The notes under the pieces: generated by a model
What the model was told of the DNA's origin: nothing
What the model saw: only the letters and a program-made list of their open reading frames with translations
Database searches by the model: none
Source of the DNA: an uncultured Oceanospirillales bacterium
GTDB lineage: Bacteria > Pseudomonadota > Gammaproteobacteria > Pseudomonadales > Litorivicinaceae
Reading direction: 5' to 3'
Assembly: GCA_913061245.1 (NCBI GenBank)
Contig: CAJXTO010000002.1
Span: 1-34,371 of the forward strand
DNA length: 34,371 bases
Part shown: positions 1 through 12,440 of the stretch, piece by piece
Layout: each line of letters starts with the position of its first letter
Position numbering within the stretch: position 1 is the first letter of the stretch
Position numbers and translations under genes: made by a program

Positions 1-24
1 GACAAATAGCTGGCCCTGCGGCAT
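1..24 (-). CDS. gmk: Guanylate kinase, N-terminal fragment (runs off window start)
   Basis: Reading the minus strand from an ATG at position 24 gives MPQGQLFV, which matches the start of Gmk (E. coli begins MAQGTLYIVSAPSGAGK). Gmk phosphorylates GMP to GDP. Only eight residues are in the window, so the call rests on that match plus context: gmk lies near rph in many gammaproteobacteria. An in-frame ATG at 48 would add eight residues (MTISNGSF), but the start at 24 fits the family length better and has a weak GGAT upstream. The gene diverges from rph; positions 49-95 hold both upstream regions, and I see no convincing promoter there. Confidence 0.5.
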
Positions 25-95
25 GAAAGATCCGTTTGAGATAGTCATAATACGATTAATTACCTAAAGCTTAGTTCAATTAGAGAGGTTCTGCC

Positions 96-815
96 ATGCG
101 ACCAAGCGGCCGCGCATTCGATGCACTGCGTCCAATTTCTTTCACTCGTCGATTCACGCGCCACGCGGCGGGTTCAGTTTTGGTTGAATTTGGTGATACC
201 AGAGTGCTTTGTACAGCGTCTGTTAACGAACAGGTTCCACGCTGGATGAAAGGTAAGGGGCAAGGATGGGTCACGGCTGAGTACGGTATGTTGCCTGGCT
301 CAACGCACACGCGCTCTGATCGAGAAGCTGCGCGCGGCAAACAATCCGGTCGGACCCAAGAGATTCAGCGGTTAATTGGCCGATCGTTAAGAGCGGCTGT
401 TGATTTGAAGAAGCTCGGTGAGCGCCAAATCACGATCGATTGTGATGTTTTACAAGCTGATGGTGGAACTCGAACAGCATCGATTACTGGAGGCATGGTT
501 GCTTTGGTTGATGCGATCAATGGTTTGCAGCGCGATGGGTTGCTATCAGAGGATCCCTTGATCGACTTTGTTGCTGCTGTATCCGTTGGGATTTACAAAG
601 GCCAACCAGTGTTGGATCTCGACTATCCCGAGGATTCGAGCGCGGATTCAGATTTGAATTTAGTGATGGCTGAAGGGCCGAAATTGATCGAAATACAAGG
701 CACCGCAGAGGAAGCTCCATTCAGCCGAGACGAGCTCAATGCGTTACTTGATCTGGGCGAGCGTGGGATTGCGCAGTTGATCAGTGCACAGAAAAAAGCG
801 TTGGCGGAGGGTTAA
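96..815 (+). CDS. rph: Ribonuclease PH
   Basis: A 239-residue protein, the usual RNase PH length (E. coli gene product 238). It is a phosphorolytic 3'-5' exoribonuclease that trims the 3' ends of tRNA precursors using inorganic phosphate. Family signatures are the opening [13 protein letters not shown], the [16 protein letters not shown] strand, the [17 protein letters not shown] segment near residues 57-74, the [15 protein letters not shown] phosphate-binding helix near 86-100 and [17 protein letters not shown] near 117-133. It starts with ATG and has GAGAGG upstream. Its stop codon overlaps the convergent crc-like gene by 4 nt. Unlike the E. coli arrangement, rph and pyrE are separated by an opposite-strand gene, as in Pseudomonas. 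Confidence 0.97.
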   Translation: MRPSGRAFDALRPISFTRRFTRHAAGSVLVEFGDTRVLCTASVNEQVPRWMKGKGQGWVTAEYGMLPGSTHTRSDREAARGKQSGRTQEIQRLIGRSLRAAVDLKKLGERQITIDCDVLQADGGTRTASITGGMVALVDAINGLQRDGLLSEDPLIDFVAAVSVGIYKGQPVLDLDYPEDSSADSDLNLVMAEGPKLIEIQGTAEEAPFSRDELNALLDLGERGIAQLISAQKKALAEG

Positions 816-1603
816 TCCTCTTCCTCATCGCTGATTGAAATGTCGTAATCGACGATCAAAGGGACTCGATCGTCGAACGGTCGTTTTGCGACGTAGCCAG
901 CGGCGAGCACGCGTCTTGCGATTTCAAGCGATGCTAATTGAAGGTCCGTTCGCCAGGCGCCTGGATTTGGCATATCGAAGACGTCTGGACCGGGAAACCA
1001 GCTATATGCAGGCTCATTGGCGAAAACCTCACGGAATGCATCAACATAGCCGACGTCATTCAAAAGCGTATCGATCCAATGGCGGTCTTCTTTTGTAAAC
1101 CCGGGCGACTCGTTGTGTTGATGCCATTCTTCAAGGTCGAGTGTGCGTGCAGCAACACCAAAATCACCACAAAAAATAAAATGGCGTCGTTTCTTACGGA
1201 TCTTCCGCATCCAGGTCTCGAGTGATTCCAGAAAGGCCGCTCGTAATTCCTTGGGATCAGCAGTTGGTGATGGTGGAAGAATGGAGACCACACTCACATG
1301 CTCAAAATCAGCTTGGATATATCGTCCATCCCGATCTAAATCGTATGAGCCCAACCCCCGCATGACCGCTTTGGGTGTGTGTCGCGTGAAAATGGCAACA
1401 CCACCGGTATCCTCATTTTCACCTTCAAAATAAAAAGCCTCAAAGCCTTCGGGGCAGAAGCGAGCATCGTCCATGACTTTGTATTCGCGTACGCGCACAT
1501 CTTGGAGACAGATTACATCCGCATCCTTGCTCGCTAGCCATTCGGTTAAACCTTGCTTTACGGCCGAAATAAGACCGTTACATCGCAGGCTGATTACGCG
1601 CAT
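812..1603 (-). CDS. crc: Crc-like exonuclease III family protein, catalytic residues lost
   Basis: A 263-residue protein of the endonuclease/exonuclease/phosphatase fold, closest in pattern to exonuclease III (opening [43 protein letters not shown]). Several residues needed for AP-endonuclease chemistry are changed. The GDxN motif is GDFGVA (Asn to Gly at 148), the SDHAP motif is DDRVP (His to Arg at 246), and the Tyr of the family's Y-x-P motif is Leu at 109. Pseudomonas Crc is a non-catalytic member of this family that works with Hfq in catabolite repression, and it sits between pyrE and rph exactly as here. The role as Crc is inferred from position and loss of catalysis. The start is the ATG at 1603; a TTG lies one codon upstream. 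The C-terminus is acidic (SDEEED). It is convergent with rph and divergent from pyrE. Confidence 0.75.
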   Translation of the reverse strand: MRVISLRCNGLISAVKQGLTEWLASKDADVICLQDVRVREYKVMDDARFCPEGFEAFYFEGENEDTGGVAIFTRHTPKAVMRGLGSYDLDRDGRYIQADFEHVSVVSILPPSPTADPKELRAAFLESLETWMRKIRKKRRHFIFCGDFGVAARTLDLEEWHQHNESPGFTKEDRHWIDTLLNDVGYVDAFREVFANEPAYSWFPGPDVFDMPNPGAWRTDLQLASLEIARRVLAAGYVAKRPFDDRVPLIVDYDISISDEEED

Positions 1604-1688
1604 CAAAAGATTTTTTGTCCCTGAAGTGAGTGACCAGATGAACTGGTGTACTATTTTTAAACGATTATTGTAATGTTAGACGTGTCTT

Positions 1689-2336
1689 ATGTCCCCATAC
1701 AAGCGTTCCTTTTTGGAATTAGCCCTTGATGCCAACGCACTGAAGTTTGGCGAATTCACTCTGAAGTCGGGCCGAGTGAGCCCTTATTTTTTCAACGCAT
1801 CTGCATTTTCCAGTGGGCGCCAACTGCAAATTCTCGGCCGATGTTATCGGGATGCCATCGCAGATTGTGGCGTGGAATTTGATGGATTATTTGGGCCTGC
1901 ATACAAAGGGATTCCGCTTGCAAGCTCAGTTGCAGTTGCCTTTGCAGACGAGGGCAACGATTACCCAGTGTCGTTCAACCGTAAGGAAGTGAAAGATCAC
2001 GGTGAAGGTGGGACGTTGCTTGGTGCACCGCTTAAGGGCCGAATCTTAGCAATTGATGATGTGGTGACGGCTGGAACGGCGGTCCGAGAATCAGTCGATT
2101 TTATCGAGAACCAAGGGGCGAGTTTGTGCGCATTTTGTGTTGCAGTTGACCGACAGGAGCGTGGACAAGAAGGCTCTGGGTCTGCGCTCGCCGAGCTCTC
2201 TGAGACCTTTCAATTGGTCCCGATTTCGATTGTTACACTTGATGATATTTTGGCGTTTGCTGCAGATGATCCGCGGGTTGCAGATGACGTTGCGCCGCGT
2301 ATCGAGGCGTATCGCGCTCAATACGGGGCGCTTTGA
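1689..2336 (+). CDS. pyrE: Orotate phosphoribosyltransferase
   Basis: A 215-residue protein (E. coli PyrE 213) that transfers PRPP to orotate to give OMP in pyrimidine synthesis. Seen in the sequence: the N-terminal ALKFGEFTLKSGRVSPYFFN substrate loop near residues 18-37, GPAYKGIPLAS near 69-79, the flexible-loop NRKEVKDHGEGG near 97-108, and the PRPP-binding motif ILAIDDVVTAGTAVRE near 119-134. The ATG start follows an AT-rich region of 85 bp shared with the divergent crc-like gene. A TGTAAT at 1669-1674 could be a -10 but lacks a clear -35. Its stop lies 1 bp from the stop of convergent argB, leaving no room for a terminator. Confidence 0.97.
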   Translation: MSPYKRSFLELALDANALKFGEFTLKSGRVSPYFFNASAFSSGRQLQILGRCYRDAIADCGVEFDGLFGPAYKGIPLASSVAVAFADEGNDYPVSFNRKEVKDHGEGGTLLGAPLKGRILAIDDVVTAGTAVRESVDFIENQGASLCAFCVAVDRQERGQEGSGSALAELSETFQLVPISIVTLDDILAFAADDPRVADDVAPRIEAYRAQYGAL

Positions 2337-2337
2337 T

Positions 2338-4612
<2,275 letters not shown>

Positions 4613-4613
<1 letters not shown>

Positions 4614-5062
4614 TAGCGTGTTCCTGTGTGGCCAAATCCACCTTCACCACGCTCAGACGCATCGAAATCATCAACTTCGACAAAATTGGGCTGAATAACA
4701 GGCGTGATGATCATCTGTGCAATTCGATCCCCAGGCTCAATAGTTTGTGGCTCGGTACCTCTGTTCCATGTGGAAATTTTGAGTTCTCCCTGGTAGTCAG
4801 AATCAATCAGTCCGACTAGATTGCCGAGCACCAGACCGCGGTGTCCGAGTCCACTTCGAGGTAGGATCATCGCGCACAGCTTCGGATCTTCAAGGTGGAT
4901 TGCAATGCCCGTTCCAATCAACATAGTTTCTCCTGGCGCAAGCGTTACTGCTTGATCGAGACATGCACGCAAATCAACCCCAGCAGAACCTGGTGTACCG
5001 ACCTCAGGGATAGGCCATTCGTTGCCAACACGAGGGTCGAGACGTTTAAATTTCAGGTTCAT
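4613..5062 (-). CDS. dut: dUTP diphosphatase
   Basis: A 149-residue trimeric dUTPase (E. coli 151) that hydrolyses dUTP to dUMP and pyrophosphate, keeping uracil out of DNA and supplying dTMP synthesis. Five conserved motifs are visible: AGVDLRA near residue 27, [10 protein letters not shown] near 71-80, the catalytic-Asp [12 protein letters not shown] near 86-97, [10 protein letters not shown] and the C-terminal P-loop-like arm [10 protein letters not shown]. The start is the ATG at 5062, 1 bp after the coaBC stop, with AAAAGGA upstream. The frame is open further upstream, but that extension lies inside coaBC and is not family-like. Confidence 0.97.
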
Positions 5063-5063
5063 T

Positions 5064-6275
5064 TCAAATCCTTTTCGGTAAGAGTGTAGAAAGGGTTGTA
5101 AGGATGTCCTTGGACACCTCGGATTTGGCTCCGGCAGCGAGCTCTTGTTCGCCATCGGCATACACAATTGTGACTTGTGTTGTGTCTTGTCCAAAAATTT
5201 CGCCATCAGCGACGCAATTCGCGATGACAGCGTCGAGTGATTTCTTAGCGAGCTTTTGCTTTGCATTTTGCAAAACCGATTCGGTCTCTGCTGCGAATCC
5301 GACCACTACGGGTGGGCGATTTGGGCCGGCAGCGACTGACTGAATAATGTCGGGATTTTCAATCAATGTGATTTGAGATAAATCGTTTTTAGACTTTTTC
5401 AGCTTTTGATCTGAAACGGATGCAGGGCGCATGTCGCACACGGCTGCAGCCCCAATAAATAGGTCAATCCCATCAAGTGATGCCTGAACAGCAGTGTGCA
5501 TTTCGCTGGCCGTTTCAACGTCGATTCGCTTCACACCGGCTGGTGTGTCGAGATGCACTGGGCCCGCGATCAATGTCACTGTCGCGCCAAGTCGGTTTGC
5601 GGCTTCGGCCAATGCAAATCCCATTTTGCCGGATGAGCGGTTGGCGAGATATCGCACCGGGTCGATAGGCTCATGTGTAGGGCCTGCTGTAATAACAACT
5701 TGAGTTCCTGCAAGTGGACCGCGATTGAGGGATGTTTCAAGTGTGTCGACGATGTCGAGCGCCTCGCTCATCCGTCCCGAGCCCATATCGCCGCATGCTT
5801 GAATCCCTGAATCTGGGCCGATGACGTGCGCCATTCGAACAAGACGACCCAGATTGTCTTGCGTCTCTGAATGTTTCCACATCTGTTGATTCATTGCGGG
5901 AGCAATCGCTTTCTCACATGCAGATGCAGCCCAGAGAGTGGTCAGTAAATCCGGAGCTCTGCCATGTGCGAGTTGGGCCATTGTGTTGGCAGTGCAGGGG
6001 GCAACGAGGATCAGATCAGCCCAGCGGGCCAGTTCAATATGCCCCATGCCAGCTTCTGCTTTGGGGTCGAGCATTGAGATTTTAACCTCGCGCCCGGTCA
6101 GCGCTTGGAAGGTTAAAGCGCTGACGAAAGCCGTAGCAGATTCAGTCATCACAACTTGCACAATTGCGCCACGGCGACCGAGTTCTCGGGCCAGCTCACA
6201 AGCCTTATAACAAGCAATCCCGCCTGTTACACCAAGCACAATATGTTTGTTTTGGAACCAAGATGTTTGCGTCAC
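5064..6275 (-). CDS. coaBC: Bifunctional phosphopantothenoylcysteine decarboxylase/synthetase
   Basis: Catalyses two coenzyme A steps: CTP-dependent joining of cysteine to 4'-phosphopantothenate, then FMN-dependent decarboxylation. The N-terminal CoaC flavoprotein domain (about residues 8-180) shows VTGGIACYK, the His-containing [18 protein letters not shown] and the catalytic-Cys [10 protein letters not shown]. The CoaB domain (about 185-403) shows [24 protein letters not shown] across two blocks and KLKKSKNDL with the conserved Lys. I chose the GTG at 6275 (403 residues; E. coli 406) because AAGGGA lies 6 nt upstream; an in-frame TTG at 6296 adds seven residues. It heads the operon coaBC-dut-algC-argB. 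radC, often divergent here in relatives, is absent. Confidence 0.95.
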   Translation of the reverse strand: MTQTSWFQNKHIVLGVTGGIACYKACELARELGRRGAIVQVVMTESATAFVSALTFQALTGREVKISMLDPKAEAGMGHIELARWADLILVAPCTANTMAQLAHGRAPDLLTTLWAASACEKAIAPAMNQQMWKHSETQDNLGRLVRMAHVIGPDSGIQACGDMGSGRMSEALDIVDTLETSLNRGPLAGTQVVITAGPTHEPIDPVRYLANRSSGKMGFALAEAANRLGATVTLIAGPVHLDTPAGVKRIDVETASEMHTAVQASLDGIDLFIGAAAVCDMRPASVSDQKLKKSKNDLSQITLIENPDIIQSVAAGPNRPPVVVGFAAETESVLQNAKQKLAKKSLDAVIANCVADGEIFGQDTTQVTIVYADGEQELAAGAKSEVSKDILTTLSTLLPKRI

Positions 6276-6357
6276 TGACGTTCCCTTGTCATTCAAGCGC
6301 CAACCATATCACGAGTGACCCAAACTTCGGATGCCCAAATAAGCGATCAATTGGCTC

Positions 6358-6386
6358 TTGTATGTTCTTTCTGGCGACGGTATCAT
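6358..6386 (+). promoter_or_regulatory. Candidate sigma-70 promoter for rpmB-rpmG-mutM
   Basis: TTGTAT (6358-6363), a 17-bp spacer and TATCAT (6381-6386; five of six matches to TATAAT). The -35 is weak. It lies 48 bp before rpmB in the 158-bp divergent gap with coaBC (6276-6433), which otherwise shows no feature I can name. Confidence 0.4.
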
Positions 6387-6433
6387 TCGCGTCCATTTTT
6401 TCACGGTCTGTGCAACCAGAGGCGGATCTAATT

Positions 6434-6670
6434 ATGTCAAAAGTGTGCCAAGTAACAGGCAAGGGTCCTGCAACCGGCAACAATGTGTCGCATTCGAACA
6501 TCAAGACGAAGCGTCGCTTCCTCCCGAACCTGCATTGGCATCGGTTCTGGGTTGAATCTGAGAAGCGTTTCGTGCGTCTTCGTGTTTCTACGAAAGGAAT
6601 GCGCATTATCGATAAACTGGGGATTGATGCTGTTTTGGCAGATATCCGCTCACGTGGCGAGAAGGTGTAA
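6434..6670 (+). CDS. rpmB: 50S ribosomal protein L28
   Basis: A 78-residue basic protein of the large ribosomal subunit, the same length as E. coli L28. It matches closely: opening [20 protein letters not shown], then [27 protein letters not shown] spread over the middle, and the ending [10 protein letters not shown]. The frame is open about 90 codons upstream without a stop, but the ATG at 6434 gives the exact family N-terminus. It is followed after 3 nt by rpmG, the usual pairing, and then mutM. Confidence 0.98.
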   Translation: MSKVCQVTGKGPATGNNVSHSNIKTKRRFLPNLHWHRFWVESEKRFVRLRVSTKGMRIIDKLGIDAVLADIRSRGEKV

Positions 6671-6673
6671 ACC

Positions 6674-6829
6674 ATGCGTGACAAAATTAAATTGGTATCG
6701 TCTGCTGGTACTGGTCATTACTACACAACTGACAAGAACAAGCGGAACACTCCAGATAAGCTCGAATTCAAAAAGTACGATCCCGTTGTTCGCAAGCACG
6801 TGATGTACAAGGAAGCGAAAATTAAGTAA
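6674..6829 (+). CDS. rpmG: 50S ribosomal protein L33
   Basis: A 51-residue protein: opening [17 protein letters not shown], then [17 protein letters not shown] and [17 protein letters not shown]. This is the standard L33 sequence and length (E. coli 55). It lacks the two CxxC zinc motifs, so it is the zinc-independent (C-minus) form. It starts 3 nt after rpmB, has AAGGTG upstream, and is followed 6 nt later by mutM. Confidence 0.97.
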   Translation: MRDKIKLVSSAGTGHYYTTDKNKRNTPDKLEFKKYDPVVRKHVMYKEAKIK

Positions 6830-6835
6830 AGGCTC

Positions 6836-8690
<1,855 letters not shown>

Positions 8691-8697
8691 CCGCAAA

Positions 8698-8706
8698 TGC
8701 TATCAT
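8698..8706 (+). promoter_or_regulatory. Candidate extended -10 promoter for ftsY-ftsE-ftsX
   Basis: TGCTATCAT, an extended -10 (TGnTATAAT-like), sits 34 bp before the ftsY ATG in the 49-bp gap with rsmD. No good -35 is visible. Confidence 0.35.
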
Positions 8707-8739
8707 CTCGTCTCGAGTTTTTTAGGATTTCCAATTGCC

Positions 8740-9810
8740 ATGACATTCGATCCACTTTTGCTTATTGGTATCGCTGTATTCGTTGTGTTGATCGCTTGGT
8801 TTCTGTTCGGGCGAAAAAAAGCCGCGCCTGAAGCGCCTGATCAAGCTCAGGACATTGCGCCTGAATCGACCAATGCGTCTGTGGTTGCTGAAGTTGTCGA
8901 GCCCGTTAGTTTCTTTAAAGCGCTATCGCGCTCACGGTCTCAGTTATCTAACAGTCTGAAGGGCTTATTTAGCGGTGGTTTCGATGAAGAGATCCGGGAC
9001 GATCTTGAAGCCATCCTTCTATCGTCTGACGTTGGCGTTGAGACGACGGACTGGGTGCTAGATACGCTTGAGGAGCGCTCCAAGCAAGAAGGCATATCGG
9101 ATGCAGATGGTTTATTAACGCTTCTAAAGGAGATCTTGGCATCGACTTTAAGTGCATCTGAAGTGGTTGTGGATGAGCGTTCGAATACACCGCATGTCAT
9201 TTTGATGATCGGTGTGAATGGTGTTGGTAAGACGACCACCATTGGGAAACTTGCGCATCGGTATCAAGCTGATGGTCGATCAGTGGTGCTTGCAGCTGGT
9301 GATACATTCCGTGCAGCTGCTGTTGAGCAATTGAAAACATGGGGCGAGCGAAACGGAGTTCCGGTCATCGCTCAAGACACGGGTGCTGATTCAGCATCAG
9401 TACTCTACGACGCGTGTGAGTCGGCGAAAGCACGAGGTACTGACATTGTGTTGGCTGACACCGCTGGACGTCTTCAAAACAAAGCGAATTTGATGAATGA
9501 GCTTGAGAAGATTGGTCGGGTGCTCGGTAAGCTCGACATTGGCGCGCCACACGAAGTGCTGTTAGTTCTTGATGCAGGCACGGGTCAAAATGCGATCAGC
9601 CAAGCCCGTGAGTTCTCAAAAGCCATCCAGCCGACTGGTTTGGTGTTAACAAAGCTTGATGGCACTGCGAAGGGTGGCATCGTGTTTGCGCTATCTCGTG
9701 AGTTCGGGCTTCCGATTCGTTATGTCGGTCTCGGTGAAAAAGCTGAGGATTTACGTGCATTTGATGCATCCGCATTCGTTGACGCGATGTTTGCGGAGGC
9801 TTCTGAGTGA
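8740..9810 (+). CDS. ftsY: Signal recognition particle receptor FtsY with N-terminal membrane anchor
   Basis: A 356-residue SRP-receptor GTPase that docks SRP-ribosome complexes for co-translational membrane insertion. The NG domain occupies about residues 60-356: G1 GVNGVGKTTT near 158-167, DTFRAAAVEQLK near 188-199, DTAGR, TKLDGTAKGG and the closing GLGEKAEDLRAFD. Unlike E. coli FtsY, which has a long acidic soluble A domain, residues about 5-23 form a hydrophobic segment (PLLLIGIAVFVVLIAWFLF) followed by GRKK, and only about 35 acidic-rich residues precede the N domain. The ATG at 8740 is chosen because upstream sequence lies inside rsmD. It overlaps ftsE by GTGA. Confidence 0.96.
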   Translation: MTFDPLLLIGIAVFVVLIAWFLFGRKKAAPEAPDQAQDIAPESTNASVVAEVVEPVSFFKALSRSRSQLSNSLKGLFSGGFDEEIRDDLEAILLSSDVGVETTDWVLDTLEERSKQEGISDADGLLTLLKEILASTLSASEVVVDERSNTPHVILMIGVNGVGKTTTIGKLAHRYQADGRSVVLAAGDTFRAAAVEQLKTWGERNGVPVIAQDTGADSASVLYDACESAKARGTDIVLADTAGRLQNKANLMNELEKIGRVLGKLDIGAPHEVLLVLDAGTGQNAISQAREFSKAIQPTGLVLTKLDGTAKGGIVFALSREFGLPIRYVGLGEKAEDLRAFDASAFVDAMFAEASE

Positions 9811-10481
9811 TTGAATTTGAGAGCGTTGCCAAAGTCTATGATGGCCAACGTGAAGCGCTCTCTGATGTGAACTTCCGTCTTGCGCCTGGTGAGATGGCGT
9901 TTCTCACGGGGCATTCTGGAGCGGGTAAATCGACGTTACTGCGTTTGATTTTAGGTTTAGAAACCGCCTCATCTGGAGTGGTTCGTGTAGCGGGTACGGA
10001 TTTATCCACGCTGTCAGGTGAAAAGCTTGCGCGTTACCGACGTCGTGTTGGCGTGGTATTTCAGGATCCGAACTTGGAAGAAGACTTATCAGTCTACGAT
10101 AACGTGGCGTTGCCGCTTCGTATTTCTGGGTTTAGTGAATCAGAAATTCCAAAACGAGTGAAAGCCGCTTTATCGCGCGTTGATCTGTCGGATCAAGCGA
10201 ATGCGAGTCCGCGTGTACTTTCAGGTGGACAGCAGCAACGAGTCGGTATCGCCAGAGCGATCGTTCATCGGCCTGCACTTTTGGTGGCTGATGAGCCAAC
10301 AGGAAACTTGGATCCAGAGCTCTCGGCTCGCGTGATGCGGATGTTCACCCAATTCCAGCAGTTGGGTGTGACTATTTTGGTTGCGACTCACGAGCGGGCG
10401 GTTGTCGAATCGTTACCATTCCGTCGGTTAGTTATTGAGAAAGGCTGTCTCGTCTCTGATGGCATGGGAGCCAATCGATGA
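9807..10481 (+). CDS. ftsE: Cell division ATP-binding protein FtsE
   Basis: A 224-residue ABC-type ATPase (E. coli 222) that pairs with FtsX at the septum and drives activation of peptidoglycan hydrolases through EnvC-like partners. Walker A is GHSGAGKST near residues 36-44, the signature is LSGGQQQRVGIARA near 138-151, Walker B is LLVADEPTGNLD near 157-168, and the switch His is in ATHERAV. The GTG start overlaps the ftsY stop (GTGA) and has GGAGG 8 nt upstream. It overlaps ftsX by ATGA, so all three are translationally coupled. Confidence 0.97.
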   Translation: MIEFESVAKVYDGQREALSDVNFRLAPGEMAFLTGHSGAGKSTLLRLILGLETASSGVVRVAGTDLSTLSGEKLARYRRRVGVVFQDPNLEEDLSVYDNVALPLRISGFSESEIPKRVKAALSRVDLSDQANASPRVLSGGQQQRVGIARAIVHRPALLVADEPTGNLDPELSARVMRMFTQFQQLGVTILVATHERAVVESLPFRRLVIEKGCLVSDGMGANR

Positions 10482-11383
10482 ATCGTTGGATCTTAGATCA
10501 TACGCAAGCGATCCATGATGCTTGGAAGCGCACGTCCGATCGGTTGACGCAGTTCATAGTTTTGGTCTGCTTGCTTGGCATTTTGTTAGCGATTCCTGGT
10601 TGGCTCGCACAAATTTGGCTCGGGATGGCTTCGCTTGTTCCTGAAGACGCTGTTCAGAGTGAGGCGATTGTTTTTTTAAAACAGGATCTCGAAGTCGAAG
10701 CACGAATTGACCTCGAGCGTACGCTTTCAGAAATGCCGGATACCGATCAGATCGTTTTCGTACCAAGGAGTGCGGCGCTTGAGCAGTTGAGTAAGCAAGA
10801 CGGATTAGAGCCGATTGCCGATTTAAAGGCGAATAATCCATTACCTGACGCGCTTCGAGTGAAATTTTCTGTGCAGGGGATCGAGGCGCGTGAAAATCAA
10901 ATCATTGAGACACTCGCTGCTGATCGACGCGTGCTGTCATTGAGATACTATCCGTCGACACGAATTCAATACGCGTCTCTCGTTGAGATGCTTGGTTTTC
11001 TGGGTATTGGTTTATCAGTACTGACCATCATCGGGGTTTTGATGGCTGTATTCTTGGTTGCGGCAGCCGATGTGGTGGATGATCGACGTCGGATTGAGCT
11101 GTATACCCTATTGGGCGCGTCCCGGCGCTTTATTCGAAGACCCTATTTGTATCGAGCAACATTGCTCGGCGTCCTCGCAGGTTTGAGTGCATGCCTTGTG
11201 ATTACCTTGCTAAATGAGGTATTGTCCTCGGCCCTTGCATCAAATTTGAAAGCCTTGGATTCGCGGCTTGAGAATATTCCCATGGACGGTCGGATACTTA
11301 TTGGTGTTGCATCAATTGCAGTACTGGCGAGTTGGGTTGGTGCAGAGCGCGCTGTAAATCGGCGATTGAAAGCCCTTCATTGA
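10478..11383 (+). CDS. ftsX: Cell division permease-like protein FtsX
   Basis: A 301-residue inner-membrane partner of FtsE. A cytoplasmic N-terminus leads to a first membrane segment near residues 26-46 (VLVCLLGILLAIPGWL). A periplasmic domain follows (about 50-165), which binds hydrolase activators in the family. Three further segments lie near 170-197, 226-248 and 272-290, giving the four-helix FtsX topology. The ATG overlaps ftsE by 4 nt. No hairpin terminator is seen after it, so some read-through into rpoH is possible. Confidence 0.95.
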   Translation: MNRWILDHTQAIHDAWKRTSDRLTQFIVLVCLLGILLAIPGWLAQIWLGMASLVPEDAVQSEAIVFLKQDLEVEARIDLERTLSEMPDTDQIVFVPRSAALEQLSKQDGLEPIADLKANNPLPDALRVKFSVQGIEARENQIIETLAADRRVLSLRYYPSTRIQYASLVEMLGFLGIGLSVLTIIGVLMAVFLVAAADVVDDRRRIELYTLLGASRRFIRRPYLYRATLLGVLAGLSACLVITLLNEVLSSALASNLKALDSRLENIPMDGRILIGVASIAVLASWVGAERAVNRRLKALH

Positions 11384-11423
11384 TGACAAAAGGGCGTGAA
11401 TCGCAGTTGATTTTCGGCGCAGT

Positions 11424-11451
11424 GGAACTAAAAAAGAGTTATATTGTCTAT
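11424..11451 (+). promoter_or_regulatory. Candidate sigma-E (RpoE)-type promoter for rpoH
   Basis: GGAACTA (11424-11430), 15 intervening bases, then GTCTAT (11446-11451). The E. coli sigma-E promoter rpoHP3 has GAACTT, 15 bases, then GTCTGA, so element and spacing agree well. Sigma-70-like -10 hexamers TATATT (11440-11445) and TATACT (11451-11456) overlap but lack good -35 boxes. It would give a 5' leader of about 70 nt before the GTG start at 11526. The remainder of 11384-11525 shows no other feature. Confidence 0.5.
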
Positions 11452-11525
11452 ATACTAAGACGAAAGGCTAAACAGGGAGGTCGGCGACGTTACATATGCA
11501 TGAGCTAGCTGAAACGAGGTGTTTT

Positions 11526-12380
11526 GTGCCTAAAAAATCAAATTTACCTGTAGAAGTGTTACTTCCAGGCGGTCAGATTGAGGCCTACATTCAGGCCGTC
11601 AGTCAGATTCCGATTTTGACCGCGGAAGAAGAAAAAGAAATTGCTGATCGTTTGTACTACGACAACGATCTTGATGCCGCACGTTCATTGGTTATGTCGC
11701 ACCTGCGCTTTGTTGTGCACATTGCGCGTAGCTACTCTGGATATGGTCTGCCTCAGGCTGACTTGATTCAAGAAGGCAACGTCGGTTTGATGAAGGCTGT
11801 GAAGCGTTTCAACCCAGAAATGGGCGTTCGCTTGGTGTCCTTTGCTGTGCATTGGATCAAAGCTGAAATGCACGAGTACATCTTGAAAAATTGGCGGATC
11901 GTTAAAGTCGCGACCACTAAAGCGCAACGCAAGATGTTCTTTAACTTAAGAAGCGCCAAGAAAAAATTGGCGTGGTTCACTGCTGATGAAGTGAAGAGTG
12001 TTGCGAATGACTTGGGTGTCAGTGAAGACGTCGTTCGGCAAATGGAAGGTCGACTCGCTGCACAAGACATGGCATTTGATGGTTATTCAGATGACGATGA
12101 TGATCTGTCGCTATCTCCGTCTCAGTACCTCGAGGCATCGAACGCTGATCCTGCCGATATTTTGGAAAAACAGGATTGGACGCAAGATTCGACCGATCGA
12201 TTGTATTCAGCCTTGTCTGATTTGGATGACCGAAGCAAAGACATTTTGGCGAGTCGCTGGTTAGCCGACGAAAAAGCTACTCTGCACGAGCTTGCGGGCA
12301 AGTATAATGTCTCTGCGGAACGTATTCGTCAGCTTGAGAAGAATGCGATGAAGAAGGTGAAAACGGCGCTCGTTGCTTAA
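11526..12380 (+). CDS. rpoH: RNA polymerase sigma-32 factor
   Basis: The heat-shock sigma factor directing transcription of chaperone and protease genes. With the GTG start at 11526 it is 284 residues, identical in length to E. coli RpoH. Region 2 has [33 protein letters not shown] and [19 protein letters not shown]. The RpoH-box region is seen as [13 protein letters not shown]. Region 4.2 is [28 protein letters not shown] prefer the GTG because GAGG lies 6-7 nt upstream and the length fits; the in-frame ATG at 11496 adds ten unusual residues and its GGAGG is about 15 nt away. An acidic DDDDD run lies between regions 3 and 4. It follows ftsX and ends in a strong terminator. Confidence 0.97.
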   Translation: MPKKSNLPVEVLLPGGQIEAYIQAVSQIPILTAEEEKEIADRLYYDNDLDAARSLVMSHLRFVVHIARSYSGYGLPQADLIQEGNVGLMKAVKRFNPEMGVRLVSFAVHWIKAEMHEYILKNWRIVKVATTKAQRKMFFNLRSAKKKLAWFTADEVKSVANDLGVSEDVVRQMEGRLAAQDMAFDGYSDDDDDLSLSPSQYLEASNADPADILEKQDWTQDSTDRLYSALSDLDDRSKDILASRWLADEKATLHELAGKYNVSAERIRQLEKNAMKKVKTALVA

Positions 12381-12397
12381 ACGGACGGATGTTTTTC

Positions 12398-12425
12398 AAA
12401 AAAGGCCGCTTATGCGGCCTTTTTT
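12398..12425 (+). terminator. Intrinsic terminator after rpoH
   Basis: GGCCGC (12404-12409), a TTAT loop and GCGGCC (12414-12419), flanked by six A residues pairing with six T residues: a textbook rho-independent terminator 17 bp after the rpoH stop. It ends only 15 bp before the thiS ATG. Confidence 0.92.
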
Positions 12426-12440
12426 ATTCAAGGAATGTGC

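Noticed and set aside
6164-6433. Open frame of about 90 codons upstream of and in frame with rpmB
   Set aside because: L28 starts at the ATG at 6434; the upstream part has no family match and overlaps coaBC on the other strand.
11496-11525. Upstream ATG start for rpoH
   Set aside because: Its Shine-Dalgarno is about 15 nt away and the added ten residues are not family-like; the GTG at 11526 has a better site and gives the family length.
12381-12440. TPP riboswitch before thiS
   Set aside because: The gap is 60 nt and is mostly terminator hairpin; a riboswitch aptamer does not fit.
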